The notes: a model not told the origin generated them from the sequence alone. 64,000 bases of DNA from Polytrichum commune (GCA_950295325.1 OX485803.1:55071554-55135553), one strand, 5' to 3'. Positions 12,303 through 24,702 are shown, numbered from the stretch's first letter. Numbers and translations are program-made.

Positions 12303-13671
12303 TTACACCTTATCTGTCGTGGGATTCACGACCCAAACAATGTCTCCTTCAGTGAGGAAGTGGCAAGCTTCCTCTCCTTTGGTGATGTTTAGTGCCGCAA
12401 ACACGGGGTGCCTAGATAACCAATTGGTGGTGTTGAGGTGGCAAATCGCCACGGCATCGATTTGGTTCCTTGGCACCGACTCGTTCTCCAAGCTCACTTG
12501 CACGACTTTGGTGCCTTGCACTGCGTGACAATAGGTCAAGGCACTCGGAAACATGAGGTCATGACAAATGACCACATGCTTGCCTTCGGTGATTGAGCGT
12601 TTGTGGAATCCAACCACTTTGACTAGCGCAGGAATGGATGCCTCGGCAAGTGCTCCGCTCGTTGCCAAGATGCGGACGTTGTTGGCCCCGAGCTTCGAGG
12701 TCGCAAATTGTGCCATGCCTTCAAAGGAAGTATGGCATGCGCGCTCCTCCATGGGCATTGCCGGATTTCCACATAGGTATGTCGCGGTTCCGATGATGGT
12801 GGCCATTGGAGTTTTGGGGCGGATGTGGAAGGTGCTCAAGAGCCTTGCGAGGTTCTCCATCTTCAAGGTGGGGAGGAGCTCGGAGATCTCCTTTGGCAAG
12901 AATCGGCGGGTGGGGAATGGGGAGCGGAGGTTCATGGCGAGGGAGACCTTGGATCCAACTTGTAAGGACGACTCTAAGAAGAAATCCATTTGTAGGTCGT
13001 TAATGGTCTCAATATGCGGAGCTCGGACCGTGAAATGCGACTGCACGAGAGCTTCTTGATGTGCATAGGTGTAGGGATCGACGGTGAGAAACTCGTCGCA
13101 TGTGAGACCAGCGGCATGGCAAATGCGGGGCGTGAAGGTGGCGTAGCCTACGAAATGCTTGTTCACTCGTGCCACTCTACGATCGGCTGCGGATTTGGGC
13201 GTCATGAATGTTGCAACGCTTGCAGCTTGCATCTGTCCAAGAGTTTGAACAAACTGCATTGGCATAATGAGTGTTGTGGTAGGCTTCACGACGCCTTCAT
13301 CGTTGGTCACATGGGTTGTAGTGGCCATACCCGAACACTGCGCATTATAACAATGAAAGGTTAGGTGTCACAAGCAAGTGATTCAAACGTAAGAATGATC
13401 ACAATAAGTTCAACAACAACATCATCATAGTGAAATCATGATGGGCGCAAATTAAGGAAAAACACTACGACATCATGCATGGCCAAGAACCAGTTCATTT
13501 ATGAGAGAGCTTGCAAATGTAAGCAATTGTGTGACCAACAATTTCAAATTTTGTACAAATGCAAGTCCGTGAATATACCTTCAAGAGTGCTTCATAATTG
13601 GCAAGCAAAACTATGACAAAGTATAACATGACGCAAGGCCGGTGGAGGTTGCAAGTGATAGTGTAACTCAT
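12303..13671 (-). CDS. BURP-domain protein, 2 exons, secreted
   Basis: Exon 1 is 13671-13579 and exon 2 is 13337-12303, joined in phase 0 across a 241-bp GT-AG intron (donor AAG|GTATAT, acceptor GCGCAG), giving 375 residues. Exon 1 supplies a signal peptide: a polar start, then the hydrophobic CVMLYFVIVLLANYEA. The C-terminal two thirds is a BURP domain: it opens with DFFLESSLQVGS, has a FLPKEI segment, and carries CH pairs at about residues 232, 289, 301, 331 and 356. The second and third pairs are ten residues apart, as in the family's CH-X10-CH spacing, and the end reads ACHFLTEGDIVWV. BURP proteins are plant-specific, act in the apoplast or cell wall and are often development- or stress-linked. 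The subfamily is unclear. Exon 2 also has its own ATG at 13328, but starting there would lose the signal peptide. Confidence 0.85.
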
Positions 13672-13839
13672 GGCGATCACTTTGGACTGATGCAACAAGT
13701 AGTGGAGATTGTAAGGCAAGGCTGTGGGCAATGATTGCAAAATGAACAAATTAAGTAGGAGGCAAGCAACTACCAACAAGTGGAATGATGAAGGTTGGAA
13801 GTGATGAAAGACTTGAGGATTGCAAATAGAGAGGATATC

Positions 13840-13847
13840 TTATATAG
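13840..13847 (-). promoter_or_regulatory. TATA box of the BURP gene
   Basis: On the minus strand the tract reads CTATATAAGATAT, a good plant TATA box. It lies about 170 bases before the proposed ATG at 13671 and would place transcription start near 13815, giving a leader of roughly 140 nt. Confidence 0.65.
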
Positions 13848-16731
13848 TTATCTTTTGCCACCCTTGAATTTACCAATCATCCTCATTCCACGTTTACATT
13901 TTAAGATGTTTTTTTGACCAATTTTCAAGCTCAAAGTAAAATTGAAATAGTGCTCATAACCTGTAAGTTTACTTTGATATGGATGTCAGGTGCAATGTGA
14001 TTCAATTAAAAAAAAATGTAAGATGCATGAAGCTATTTGATTCCATTAATGTCAAAGCACAAACCAATCACATTCTTTCAACAATATGACTTAGAGTTTT
14101 TATAAATAAAAATGATAAATTTTTGTTGAAGCGATGAGGTGGAGGGTGAGATATGATCGAGGATCCTTATCAACATAATTGTTATGTCAATAAGGTACGT
14201 CTACATATTCGTGCACCCCAAACGCTTTGTTGGGGCGGTGGAACTTGATGTTTTGAAAGAAGAAGACTTTATGCAAAAGTTTGGCCCTTGCGATTGTTGC
14301 ATTTTTGGATCTTATGGGAATGGACATGAAGCTTATCTTGATTAAGTATAATTCATGATGTTATATATATAGTTCTTTATTTTTGCATACAAGCACAATT
14401 TGGTAATAAATTTGAATTATTTGCACATCAATTAAATGGGTGCTTCCATGTTATATTGTTTTGAGAAAAATTCTTTTGGTATTTAATTCTTTTGATTTGT
14501 TCAATTCTTATGTTCTTGGGATAAGATTGAGGCCAATTGCCCATGTGTATTTATATACATACAATTAACATTTGAAAGTTTTGGGGGTTGAGTAGTGTCC
14601 ACCCCTCCACATTACCATTTTGAAGATATATTAACTCATGTCTAGCCACCTATTCTTGAGTAATAAATGTTTGTAGCGTGTTTTTCTTTTTTTCTTTTTT
14701 TCCTATAAGAATTGACAAGGTGGATGTGGAAATTGGCTTTTCTTATAATTTTTCAATGAATGGTGATTGCCACATGAAGGTAAGTCATATCACAAAGGGA
14801 TTGAAAATAGAATTGGAGGAGAGAGTGCTATTGCTTATGACATGATACAACCTATCAAATGTAAGAAGGTTTTATTTTGAATACTTTAAGTTTGGGTAAG
14901 CTTAGAGTTAGGTATTCTTGTAGGCAATGAGAGAATATTCCCTTTTGCAATGGGAGTTACTAGAATATTGCAACACCATACCAAGAAAGCAACACAAAAA
15001 AGTAAAAATCTAATCTTGTTTTTAAATTTATATTTGTGATTGCTTGACTGGGGAAATATCATGTAATATTGCAAAGAATAAATAGCTAAAATATGAGAGG
15101 TTGGTAGCACAAAAACAATTAGACTTGTTTCAATGCAATTGTTGTGGGCCTAATTATTCTAATAAGAGTTTTTACTCAAGCCTCAAGTCTAAAACATTAT
15201 GAAAGATAAATAAAAGATCTTTAGATTGGGGGGGGGGGGGAATGAGGTAAGCAACATTTCACTAGAAACATAGTGCGATAAAAGCAAGATCTCATTTGAT
15301 TTTTGAAGTATAGAGAAGTTGTATTACAAAATTTTAGGGTATTGGAATATCATTTTGAGATCATAATACATTTGTTTAAAATTAATTCATCAAATATTCA
15401 AAAAATGTCATGACTATGGACATTATTTCATATTTACCTTGAAGCTTATCATTTTTTTTCCTTAGGCAGTTCACATCTTTACAAGAGAGTTGCCTCTCCA
15501 CCCTCCCTCACCCCCCATGCGTGTCTTAGTCTATGGAAATGTTTGGACTCACGTCATATTTGAGGACCACCATAAGTATCTAAGGTTGATATTGTGGATC
15601 ACATTACTCTCTTGTATTGAGAAATAGTGTGGATTATACACATTTAAATATACATGATATAATAATATAAAAATGTAAATCCATTTATTAATATGAAATA
15701 TATGTATAAATGGTATATCGGATGCTCCTAAACCAAATAAGTTAGGATTGCACATTTGAAATCATAGTTTATTCTATCTTAAACTATAGGGTTGCCCATG
15801 GCAAAGCACGATATAATTTATCAACATTGGATATATGAAAATGTTTGCATGAATAAAATGTTTTGTTTGTGAAATAAATTTTAGATTCTAGAAACTATTA
15901 TTACAACTAGTATGTACATTGTACTTTTATTTAAAAAAATAAATGACAAGTATTTGAGCTCATATTAGAAATAATGAAAAGTGTTCGGATGAGCCTTCTA
16001 CGAAAGTATTTAAGACATCAACAAACCTAGACAAAATTGATCCATTTAAAATTTATAGTATTGGTTTTGATCAGCAATGCATATTTTGATTGCCAAGCTG
16101 TGAAAATAGATTTTAAAATGTTGTTTAAAAGGGAGGGGGGGGGGGGGAGAGAGATAAGCAATAAGGCTAGGAGAACTGGGGCATACTCTAATTAGGTCAT
16201 ATGTGCATCCCTAATTGGACTGGTTTTGCAAACAAGAACTTGTGCATTCCCTAGACCTACCAAGTGCAACAATGCCCTAGATTGAATTTTAAATACAAGT
16301 TGCTTAATTGTATGTTGATACACAACTTCACTTCCATGTTGCTTTAGGAAGCCCATCATTTAGCTCAAGTGATATTAAAAACACTAAAAATGTAATCGAG
16401 GTGTCAAATTAGAATGGTAGTGAATATCAAACACATATTATAACATATGTAGCAATAAACTCATGAGATCTAGATTTTCCTTACAACTATCACAGAGTTG
16501 TGGTCAATAGAGTTGTTTTTAAACCATAGAATACATATTCGCATTCCTATTCAAGTTGAAATCAAGACATACCAAATAACATGGAGTGAACATGAATATC
16601 CCAAATGCCAAAACCCCGTCACATGCTTGATTGAAAGGGGCTACATGTATACAAATGGATTTTTCACATTTAATGAAGTGTATGTGATTATAATAGGATA
16701 CAAACTGATAAGTTGGCCACTAGAGGCTCTC
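13848..16731. other. AT-rich intergenic region with one coding-like relic
   Basis: There is no complete gene. About 14178-14330 on the plus strand holds an open stretch reading RYVYIFVHPKRFVGAVELDV and onward to FGPCDCCIFGSYGNG before a stop; related sequence recurs at 21040-21120, 30090-30190, 36350-36450 and 42765-42860. G homopolymers of about 12 to 14 bases lie near 15229 and 16135. Confidence 0.5.
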
Positions 16732-17174
16732 GGTTGGGGCGAACCAACCCGTACACTCGGGGGGGGGGGCAGTGTGTTAAAAAGTTAAGGATATAGGTGC
16801 GAACAACCACTATTTATAGGGGGGTATTACTTTCAATTCTCTTCTTTTTTTCACATGCTATCATTATAAAATTTTCTACTTTGGGTTAATAGAAAAATGG
16901 CTTGCATTACTTATAATTCCAAATTACCTATTATTCCATACCCTATAGTACTTTAAAGATGTCCAGTGCCATTTTTGATACCCTATATTACTCTTAAGTT
17001 CATTTATAATTTTTTGTCCCCATGTTTTTAAAATACCCTATCATTTGTTCGCACGTATATTGCTACTCCAACCAATGACTACCCCCCCCCCCCTGAGCCC
17101 GTACACTAGTTCCTTGGAGGCAAGGGTTTAGGCATCCAACAAGGAACGAGTGTAAGGGTTGGTTTGCCCAAATC
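16732..17174. mobile_element. Mutator-like MITE with 10-bp flanking repeat
   Basis: The ends are inverted repeats: the left begins GGTTGGGGCGAACCAACCCG and the right end reads, in reverse complement, GATTTGGGCAAACCAACCCT. AGAGGCTCTC flanks the element on both sides (16722-16731 and 17075+100, that is 17175-17184), a 9-10-bp target duplication typical of Mutator-like elements. The element is 443 bp, with poly-G and poly-C tracts near its ends and no ORF. A shorter relative is at about 48862-49555. Confidence 0.8.
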
Positions 17175-18028
17175 AGAGGCTCTCCATGCAAACTTTATTC
17201 CACAAAAAATTGAAAATGTAAAGCTATTCTAAATTTGCTTGAGAATGATTGAGTTGATACGTTACATTGACAATCAAAAGCACCCTAGACCATGATCTTT
17301 GAAGGCAAAGATAATTTCTTATTATTGTAATGTATTTCTTTTGGTATATGGTCTTGGAGTCATACCACAACCAAATAAAGGTTGTTTACCTCAATTACCG
17401 GATACAAGTAACTTAGCATTTGACCTCAAAACATTCTACACATTCTACACATTTGAGCAAATTTACGAAATCTGCACATTTGAAGTGAGTGATGGGTTTT
17501 CCTCACCATCTCCACCAGAGTTTATAGAGATCTGGAACCATCTCTCATAGATTTGTATCATCCTACATAAGATATTATGCTGCATCACTATTGTATTATG
17601 CAACTCGGTTTGAACACAAAATAGTAGCATATATAATCTATATCAAGTTTGAAACATTCTTTCAAGTTCGTACACATTGTTTATGGTGTTCAATGTCACT
17701 CACTCTTGTGGTAGCCGACTTAATCTTGATCGCCACCCCATTTTCACAGCTTAGGCCAACCTATTTTTGTGCAACACAATAACAAATTTTAATTGTTGCT
17801 AACATGTCATGGCCAAAATCCAATTTTAGTTCAGATGTCAATGGTTAAGTTTACAACTAGGTTCAAATTGCGAGCATATTTAGATGCCACAATTATCAAG
17901 AATCAAGCATTTCTCTTAGACCCAGATACCTCCTTGATTTCCGACTTTCAAGCCACACCTAACCACATAGCACTCAAATATAAGTGTCCGGTCCCAAAAA
18001 AACAACTAAATATGGATTGTCTATCTTA

Positions 18029-18531
18029 GGGCCACTTCACACACGAGGTTGAGAGCCCGTGACCACTAACACTTCAAGCACTCTCATCAGTGGAAAAGGT
18101 GGAGCCGGTCCAAGTTCGCTTCACAATATGCTTGAGGGACCAACGGAGTAAGTGAATGCAATCTAGATGTAGTGTCTACATGGATTCCTACATGCCATCA
18201 AATGTATCACATTATATGGTCGCTTGGAGTATTTTCAAAAACCACCTTTTGGAAGTAGGCCTAACACAAAATCAGGGCACCACGGCACTCCGAACGTTCA
18301 CAACTGTTGATGTATCCTATTTTATCACGTGTGAAGACCTGCATGAATAAAAATCCATTGAAATAGCACTTGGTTGAGGATCTTGTCACATACGACTTCA
18401 CACTACACTTGAGGGTCCGTAACCACACTACATGATGATTTTGGAGGTGTGTGAAGACGGCCGTTGGACACTTTCTTTTGGGCTCTCACAATGTCACAGT
18501 CACCACTCTTGGCTCGTGTGTGAAGTGGCCC
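18029..18531. mobile_element. PIF/Harbinger-type MITE with an empty site in a paralogue
   Basis: A 503-bp element with perfect 19-base TIRs, GGGCCACTTCACACACGAG. It is flanked by TTA (18026-18028 and 18532-18534). The paralogous copy M3 near 38965 lacks it and reads straight through as CTACCTTAGGTAG, a single TTA, so the insertion site and the 3-bp duplication are directly visible. Copy M2 keeps only one end, at about 32014-32300. Confidence 0.92.
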
Positions 18532-18773
18532 TTAGGTAGGGATGCAGTGACTGTGCACGTGGGGAATGCGTTTCCTTTGAGTTCCATCATATTGCTGTTA
18601 CGTGGTCCACTGCCTCAGGGCAAAATGGATGCGCTCCTCTTCTTCGAGCCCCACAAAAAGAAACACATTCCACCTGTCAACGTTGATATCAACGGTGCCG
18701 GATTGGCAACGAACGCCAAGGAGGCCGACCAGCAGCTAGTCAATTTGGCGGCGAATGAAAGTGTGTGCAAGTG
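18532..18773 (+). pseudogene. Coding-like segment of unknown origin, copy 1 of 3
   Basis: An open frame reads VTVHVGNAFPLSSIILLLRG and continues through KMDALLFFEPHKKKHIPP to NESVCK. Nearly the same peptide is encoded on the minus strand at 31771-31998 and 38730-38960. The third copy has a 3-base deletion that keeps the frame. The only upstream ATG of this frame lies inside the neighbouring MITE, so it is not a complete gene as it stands. I do not recognise the family. It could be a captured exon or simply an open stretch kept open by recent duplication. Confidence 0.35.
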
Positions 18774-18896
18774 AGTCCCACACAATCTAATCTAACAGAA
18801 GCCTCAGACTCCGACAGTTGTGGTTTTGTGGAAGTGCAACAGCTGATCCTCCTGCTTTTGTGGTACAGGGTTTCAGAATCCTGTCAACCATGCTCG

Positions 18897-19139
18897 CACT
18901 GTCCGGGGAGATTCTGGGCATCATCTAATCCATTGAGATCATCCTAGTGTTTCCAAGCCCAACCAGTTTACATGGTGACATTGGTTGGTTTTTCTTTATG
19001 AATGTGAGGTATATTCTCTGAATTCCTTCACAACGATGCTGGGTGATTTTCCTGAAGCCTTGAACTTCAACCGGATATCTCTCAGACTCAACCAGTTCAT
19101 CTGTAACTCGATCGTGGGCTGGTTACCACCCACTCATTG
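18897..19139 (-). mobile_element. hAT-type MITE carrying AACCGGTT sites, copy a
   Basis: A member of the family described at 48914. It begins CACTGTCCGGGGAG and ends CATTG, flanked by the diverged 8-mers CATGCTCG and CATTCTTG. The same insertion is present in M2 (31356-31648) and M3 (38360-38607), so it predates the duplication of the 6.5-kb unit. Its AACCGG motifs are partly mutated. Confidence 0.75.
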
Positions 19140-22098
19140 CATTCTTGTTTCTGGTCCAAGTAAACATGCAACCAGAATTGATGTTTAGATGGGGATCTTA
19201 TTTCACAAAACCATAGCATGAAATTCTGCAATCCTGTAACAGTGTAGATTGGACCGTGACGTTTGGTTTAACATGATCGTAGTTTCGAAGAACGGGCTCC
19301 CATTCACGTCGGTGTATAAAAGTGAACTCGGACGCTACTTTTATTTTATTTTATTATATAGATCGGAGGTCTTGTCTAATGATGGTTTCTGTAGTAGCTG
19401 CTTCTTTACTCATCTTTACATTTGTGCAAGTTTTTATAGAGTGAATTTTAGGTTTTTATGTAGATGGTGGGGTGCTTCTACTTGGGTGGTGAACCTAGCC
19501 TTTGAAGGATTGGGGGTGTGTTTATACGGGATTTATGATAATTCGTACGAAATCAAATTTCTCAACAAGCATTGGAAAAATATTTTATCTCGCCCATGAT
19601 ATTCATAACTTTATTAAGCAATGTGTGTTTGTTCATGTAGGTCCTGAAAACATAACCATTGGATGCCCCAACCCAGTGCAAGGAGACTGAGATTGAGTTT
19701 TTGAATTTGCACTAAGTTGGGACGTCCCATGGTTTTATTCTCAAGGTGCACATGAACGAACACAAATTATTTAATAATATTATGTGGCATCAAAATTGTA
19801 AATTGCACACATCCCGGAGGGCTCATCTATTCCGAGTAATTATGTTAAACATAACATGCTGAGGTTTAGGCATCCATATTTAGCACAACCTATTAAAAAG
19901 AGGAAGTGAAAAGAAAGTCATATGTGACAATGATAATTAGAAATGGGTGTCATGTACTTGAGTCATAATCAATTGCCCAAATCTCTCTTAAAATCACTTT
20001 GCATGTATGTACGTGTGTATGTGTGTTTGTATGTATGGATAATATATGCTTCAATTAGAATCACTCATTTGATAAATAAGATAACTTTAGATGGAGTCAT
20101 TTTTGACACATTTAGCTTAGTAGATGAAGAGTTAATCTTAAACCCTTCCATATGAAGCTTCAAGGCTTAGAAATGGGTCTTTTGGATCTTGAAGCCTGAT
20201 TAATTAGTCGTAGCAAAATTTCAAAAAGTATTGGTGAATTGGAGTGAATAGATTTATCATAGAACACATTCAATAGTAATCCTACAATAGGTTCATGTGA
20301 AAAGACTACTCCACACACACTCCACAACTAAATTTTTATGCGAATGGACATGTAATTAAGCATGTAAACAAAATGTCCACAACAAGTGTATCAAATGGGT
20401 TTGCAAAGTTTGGTGCACATTGTGGAGATAATGGATGTCCACCCTCTCATAACTTGTGTCCATAGAGATCTCAAATAGCATTCCTAATGGAGTTGCATTT
20501 GTCTTCTTCTATATATTACATTGCACACCTATTTACTATTACTTGAAATTAGTGCACATTGTTATGGTATTCAACATGACTCACTCTTCCAATATTCACA
20601 TTATTGGTTTGCACTTTTATTTGTTAAGATATAAAATTTCATCATGATAATGTGGTCCCGATATCTACTTAGCTTTGGCAAAAGAATATTTAATGTCTTG
20701 AGCGGGACTGTGTCCCAAAAGAGGGCATAGGGCACTTTTTGGAAATCTAAGTGAAGTTTGTAGGTGACTATGAAATCAAAATCCCATATTTACAACAAAA
20801 TCATGGAGAGTAAACGAGGACTATAAATTAGAGGAAATATCATGGAGCACCATGCACGCAAGTCTACCAACTATTGTTGACCGCCCCTTGGAATGAAGTG
20901 ATTGGCTTGATGCTCCCATGCTAAATTATTAATATCAAGCATGATACGCTATCTTTCGCCCGTGTAAGTGTACCTGTTCTAATAGAAACCACAAACATAA
21001 CAATCACAAGGACCCACCAAGGATTCCCAAGATTTTTTAGCAAAGTGTCCTTCTAAATGTCAAGCTCAACCGCCTTGAGAAGGCGTTTGAGGTACACCAA
21101 TATTAAGTAGATAGTGTACCAATGACCAAGACATTACCTTGGTGGCTCAATGGCAATCACCTCCAACTCATAATTACGGTAGTAATTTACAATTTTCATT
21201 GTCATAGGGTTGTGAAGTATTCGATATGGCCCACTTGCTTGGCATGGAAGTGTTTCTTGCCCTATCTCATGGACCAAAATATTTAGCAAATCACAACAAT
21301 AGGATGACCTTAACAACGATGACTTTAATAGACCTTTTTTTCTCAAATTGTAGATACATGTCTTTGAGCCTCTTGTCTCCAGGATAATACGAGTTTGCAA
21401 CCAGTTCACAAAGTTATTAGAACGGACAATTCGAAAGAATAGTATATTCTCAATGTCGCTTTTTTTTATAACATAACACTTGTTGTTCTATTGAATTTAT
21501 AACTATGCATTATATATTAAGGCAAAGGTAATGCTTGTTTCAAATTGGTTTCAAGCATATAAAGTGGTAAGTGAGCAATATATTTGGCTCCAAAGAGTTA
21601 CATAATTTTCATGCAAAGACCATTATTATGTTAATACGAAAACCAAAATTGTAATTTGTTTCATAAGTATGCGGATGTACACTCCAGAAAAGACATTCAT
21701 GATTTATTTCAATTCGTCCAAGCTCTATATTTTTGGATAAAAGCACTAGCTATATATAAGGTGTATGACCCTAAAATGGACATTGATTATAAAGAGGTCA
21801 AATTCTTCTAAAATGCAATAAGTTCCATCATATCAAGATGCAAATCTAGATGGACTACACAGTAACAACCATTCATGTAAGGTGCTTGTTTTAAGTTCAC
21901 ATACCTTAAGTGTTGAGGCCTCATACTCTCATAGTCGCAGTTTTGGACACTGATTTATGGGAGTAGAAGAAGTGACAAGTTGTATAGAGGTTGTACTTAT
22001 CAAATCAAAGAATTCTGATCATCCCCAAGAGCACTTTGGTCCCAAGTAAGTTTTACTCCCAACAACAATTCTCACATGACTCACTTTGATGAGAATTT

Positions 22099-22925
22099 TT
22101 GCTGATCTTTCAATGTTAAATCAGATCCAGAATAACCTCGATTGCTTAATGTGACGAATAGCTACCTTTTCAGATCCTAACAGCAATGAATCCTCTTGTA
22201 CAATAGAAAGGAGCCTTGCCAAATCTAAAACGAAGACAAGTCAGTGCATATATCATTGAAATCAAAACCTCGAAGTTAAGGTTCTTGAGTCCACTCCAAA
22301 CTAAACTTTCAGGCTGCAACAAACATTCCTCGTTTTTGTCCGTGTTTTTCACACTAGAATCACTCACATGCACAAAACTGGAACGGTGCCTACTATCAAC
22401 GTAACGGTTCCCATCTGGTACGTACTTGTGATCCGGTGTCAGTGCACGTGACGAGTGTTGTTGGAGGAAAATGGACGTCGAGTTCCGGCTGTCTGTGTTG
22501 ACCACAAAGATTTTCGCATATCTATCAATGTTAAAACCTCAAGAATAACCGCACTTGCTTAATGTAACGAATAGCTACCTTTTCAGATCCTAACAGCAAT
22601 TAATCCTCGTGTACAATAGAAAGGAGCCTGGCCAAATCTAAAATGTAAGACAAGTGACTGCAGATATCATTGAAATCAAAACCTTGAAGTTAAGGTTCTC
22701 GAGTCCACCTCAAACTAAACTTTGAGGCTGCAACAAACATTCCTTGTATTGTCTGTGTTTTTCACAGACAATACAGACTTCCTCTCACATGCACAAAACT
22801 GGAACGGTGCCTACTATGAACGTAATGGTTCCCATCTGGTACGTAGTTGTGATCCGGTGTCAGTGCACGTGACGAGTGTTGTTGGGGGAAAATGGACGTC
22901 GAGTTCCGGCTGTCTGTGCCGACCA
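22099..22925. repeat. 412-bp tandem duplication in copy P1
   Basis: 22099-22510 and 22511-22925 are direct copies. Each runs from a tract like TCTATCAATGTTAAA through AATAGCTACCTTTTCAG to GTCGAGTTCCGGCTGTCTGT. Copies M2 (about 28690-29110) and M3 (about 34930-35350) have one unit only, so this duplication followed the split of the copies. Confidence 0.85.
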
Positions 22926-23022
22926 CAAAGGTTTCCAACTGTCACCATTCATCTCATCGTGTCTGATGGATGGCCTCGATATGATATAGAGGGTATGTGC
23001 AAGTGACAAGTCCCACAAAATC

Positions 23023-23105
23023 ATATATAGGCCTCTCCAACGGTTTGGTTTCTGTCGAGCTCGACAGCCACCACAAGTATATGAGATAAGGGCAATTGAC
23101 ACGTG
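23023..23105 (-). promoter_or_regulatory. Promoter-like module: G-box, 16-bp palindrome, TATA (copy P1)
   Basis: Read on the minus strand, the order is CACGTG (23100-23105), a GATAAG-type box read from the plus strand near 23083, the perfect palindrome CTGTCGAGCTCGACAG (23051-23066) and TATATA (23023-23030). The palindrome and TATA are also intact in M3 (34802-34817, 34840-34846), where TATATAAG is canonical but the G-box is lost. M2 keeps the G-box (28520-28525) but has mutations in the other two. Function is inferred, not shown. Confidence 0.4.
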
Positions 23106-24474
23106 CCACTCAAAAATCTGCAAACTTATCACAGTGATACAGTTATATATTTCTTGCGTCGATGAAAGATGGCCGTTGCCTGGAATTGAGCCCAGTGACC
23201 CCTCGCCTTTTCTTGTACACATAGGTTTATAGAATCATGTAAGGCGTCGTCATTCAGGTCAAAGTAGAGATCTAGGTTGATTGATGTTTGGCACTCATCA
23301 TATAACGTAGATGGGTTATAAATGGTTACTTTTTCCTACTAGCCCATTTCTCTTAGGTTTGTGAAATACACGCTTACTACAAGGTACTTTGTAATCAAGG
23401 TTATGGTCATTTTTCTCATAATTTTTGGAACTGATATGAATACCTTATTCAATATCAAAGTGAAGGTTCTCATGCTCATGAAATGGTTGTATAAGCTCGT
23501 TGGATTATGTTGATTGCTAAACCTAGAATGATTATCATATTTATGAGTGCGTTGTCCAATCTTTGTTAAATAGATTTCTTTTCGTGTATGGTGTTGGAGT
23601 CATACCAGAACCAAATAAGGGTTGTCTACCTCGGTTACTAATGTAGATGTGGTATATAATTGAAAGCATGGTATCAATAATCAATATCAATGACAATATT
23701 AAGGAACCTACCCGTAACATAGCAAAGTTGTAATACCAAAGTGGGACAAATAGATATGATTTCAATAATTTTGTTTGTGGTTGCTTTGAAAAGGTGAATC
23801 CACACATGTTCCAAAACTTATAGAATTTGTGCGAGCCTTATGGTTAAAAACGGGATACAAATAACTTTAGGCCCAACCCCACCGGACTTTATGGCATTGC
23901 GGTTTTAAATGCTAAAACCTGCCCCACTTGTAGGGCTAAGCCCGTTCACACACCATGTGATTCGGTCCGAGCTATTTTGTGGCCCCAGTACTTAATGGTT
24001 GGTTTTATTTTTTATATGTTCTAACTTGTGGGTCATTTTAGGTGAGGAATTATGACGTCACCCCTACATCGTTGTCTTCTCCCTACCTTCCATACCTCTC
24101 CTGGTTGTTGCTAAACTAATCTCCTAGTGTTGGTATCGCTCTCTCCACCACCGAAGTGGTTCTCTTTGCTTCGGGGTTGTTCTTCTGCTTCATATACACT
24201 GTAAATACCACTAGCCGTTATGAAGATGGTCTCCTCCATAACCACATTTTTGGCAGGATTTTAGTAGCAAGCTGGGATAAATTAGCGCTTGGTGGGGGAG
24301 AGAGCTCTAAGCTCAGCAATTTGACTGAGCCAGGATCAACTTCTTCACCTACACAGAAGGGGATCCATTTGGGTTTAGGATGACCCAACACACAGTGAGG
24401 CGCTTCAAGAGGTTCTCAAACAATGAGGAGGCATTTGATTGCGGAGGTAAAAACTACTTGTAGGGAGTTCAATC

Positions 24475-24702
24475 CACTGTCCGGGAAGATTTAGGGTGTA
24501 GATAATCGGTCCAGTTCCAAGTGTGTCCAGTCCAACCAGTTACATGTTTGCATCTTTCAGTTTGTCTTTACTCAAGTGGGCTATATTCTCTATATTCCTC
24601 CAAAATCATGGGTCATTTTCCTGAAGTCTTGAACTTCAACTGGTTATTTCTCAAACTCAATCAGCTCATCTGTAACTAGTATCCGGATCTCCCTGATCAT
24701 TG
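24475..24702 (-). mobile_element. hAT-type MITE, copy b
   Basis: It begins CACTGTCCGGGAAG and ends CTCCCTGATCATTG. The flanking 8-mers GTTCAATC and CCTCAATC agree at six of eight positions. It lies inside the 2.2-kb element. Confidence 0.75.

Larger units (their letters stand above)
17300..23865 (+). repeat. 6.5-kb repeat unit, plus-strand copy P1
   Basis: This is one copy of a long non-coding unit. It matches, in inverse orientation, 39330-34021 (M3) and 34020-28135 (M2), and its first part recurs in direct orientation at 26077-27340 (P2). Order within the unit: a leader (17400-17900), a coding-like segment at 18540-18780, a hAT MITE (18897-19139), a segment ending about 19700, AT-rich DNA to 21100, the tract behind minus-strand ORF fragments near 21134-21409, an internal tandem duplication at 22099-22925, a promoter-like module at 23020-23105 and an end segment (23230-23865). 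Copy P1 alone carries the MITE at 18029-18531 as a complete element. Confidence 0.8.

Noticed and set aside
12568-13059. A 163-codon plus-strand frame
   Set aside because: It is antisense to the BURP domain, whose conserved CH pairs clearly define the real strand.
18780-18947. A second exon (VSESCQPCSHC...) continuing the repeated peptide
   Set aside because: The supposed exon runs into the end of the hAT MITE at 18897, and the copies change several residues in that frame.
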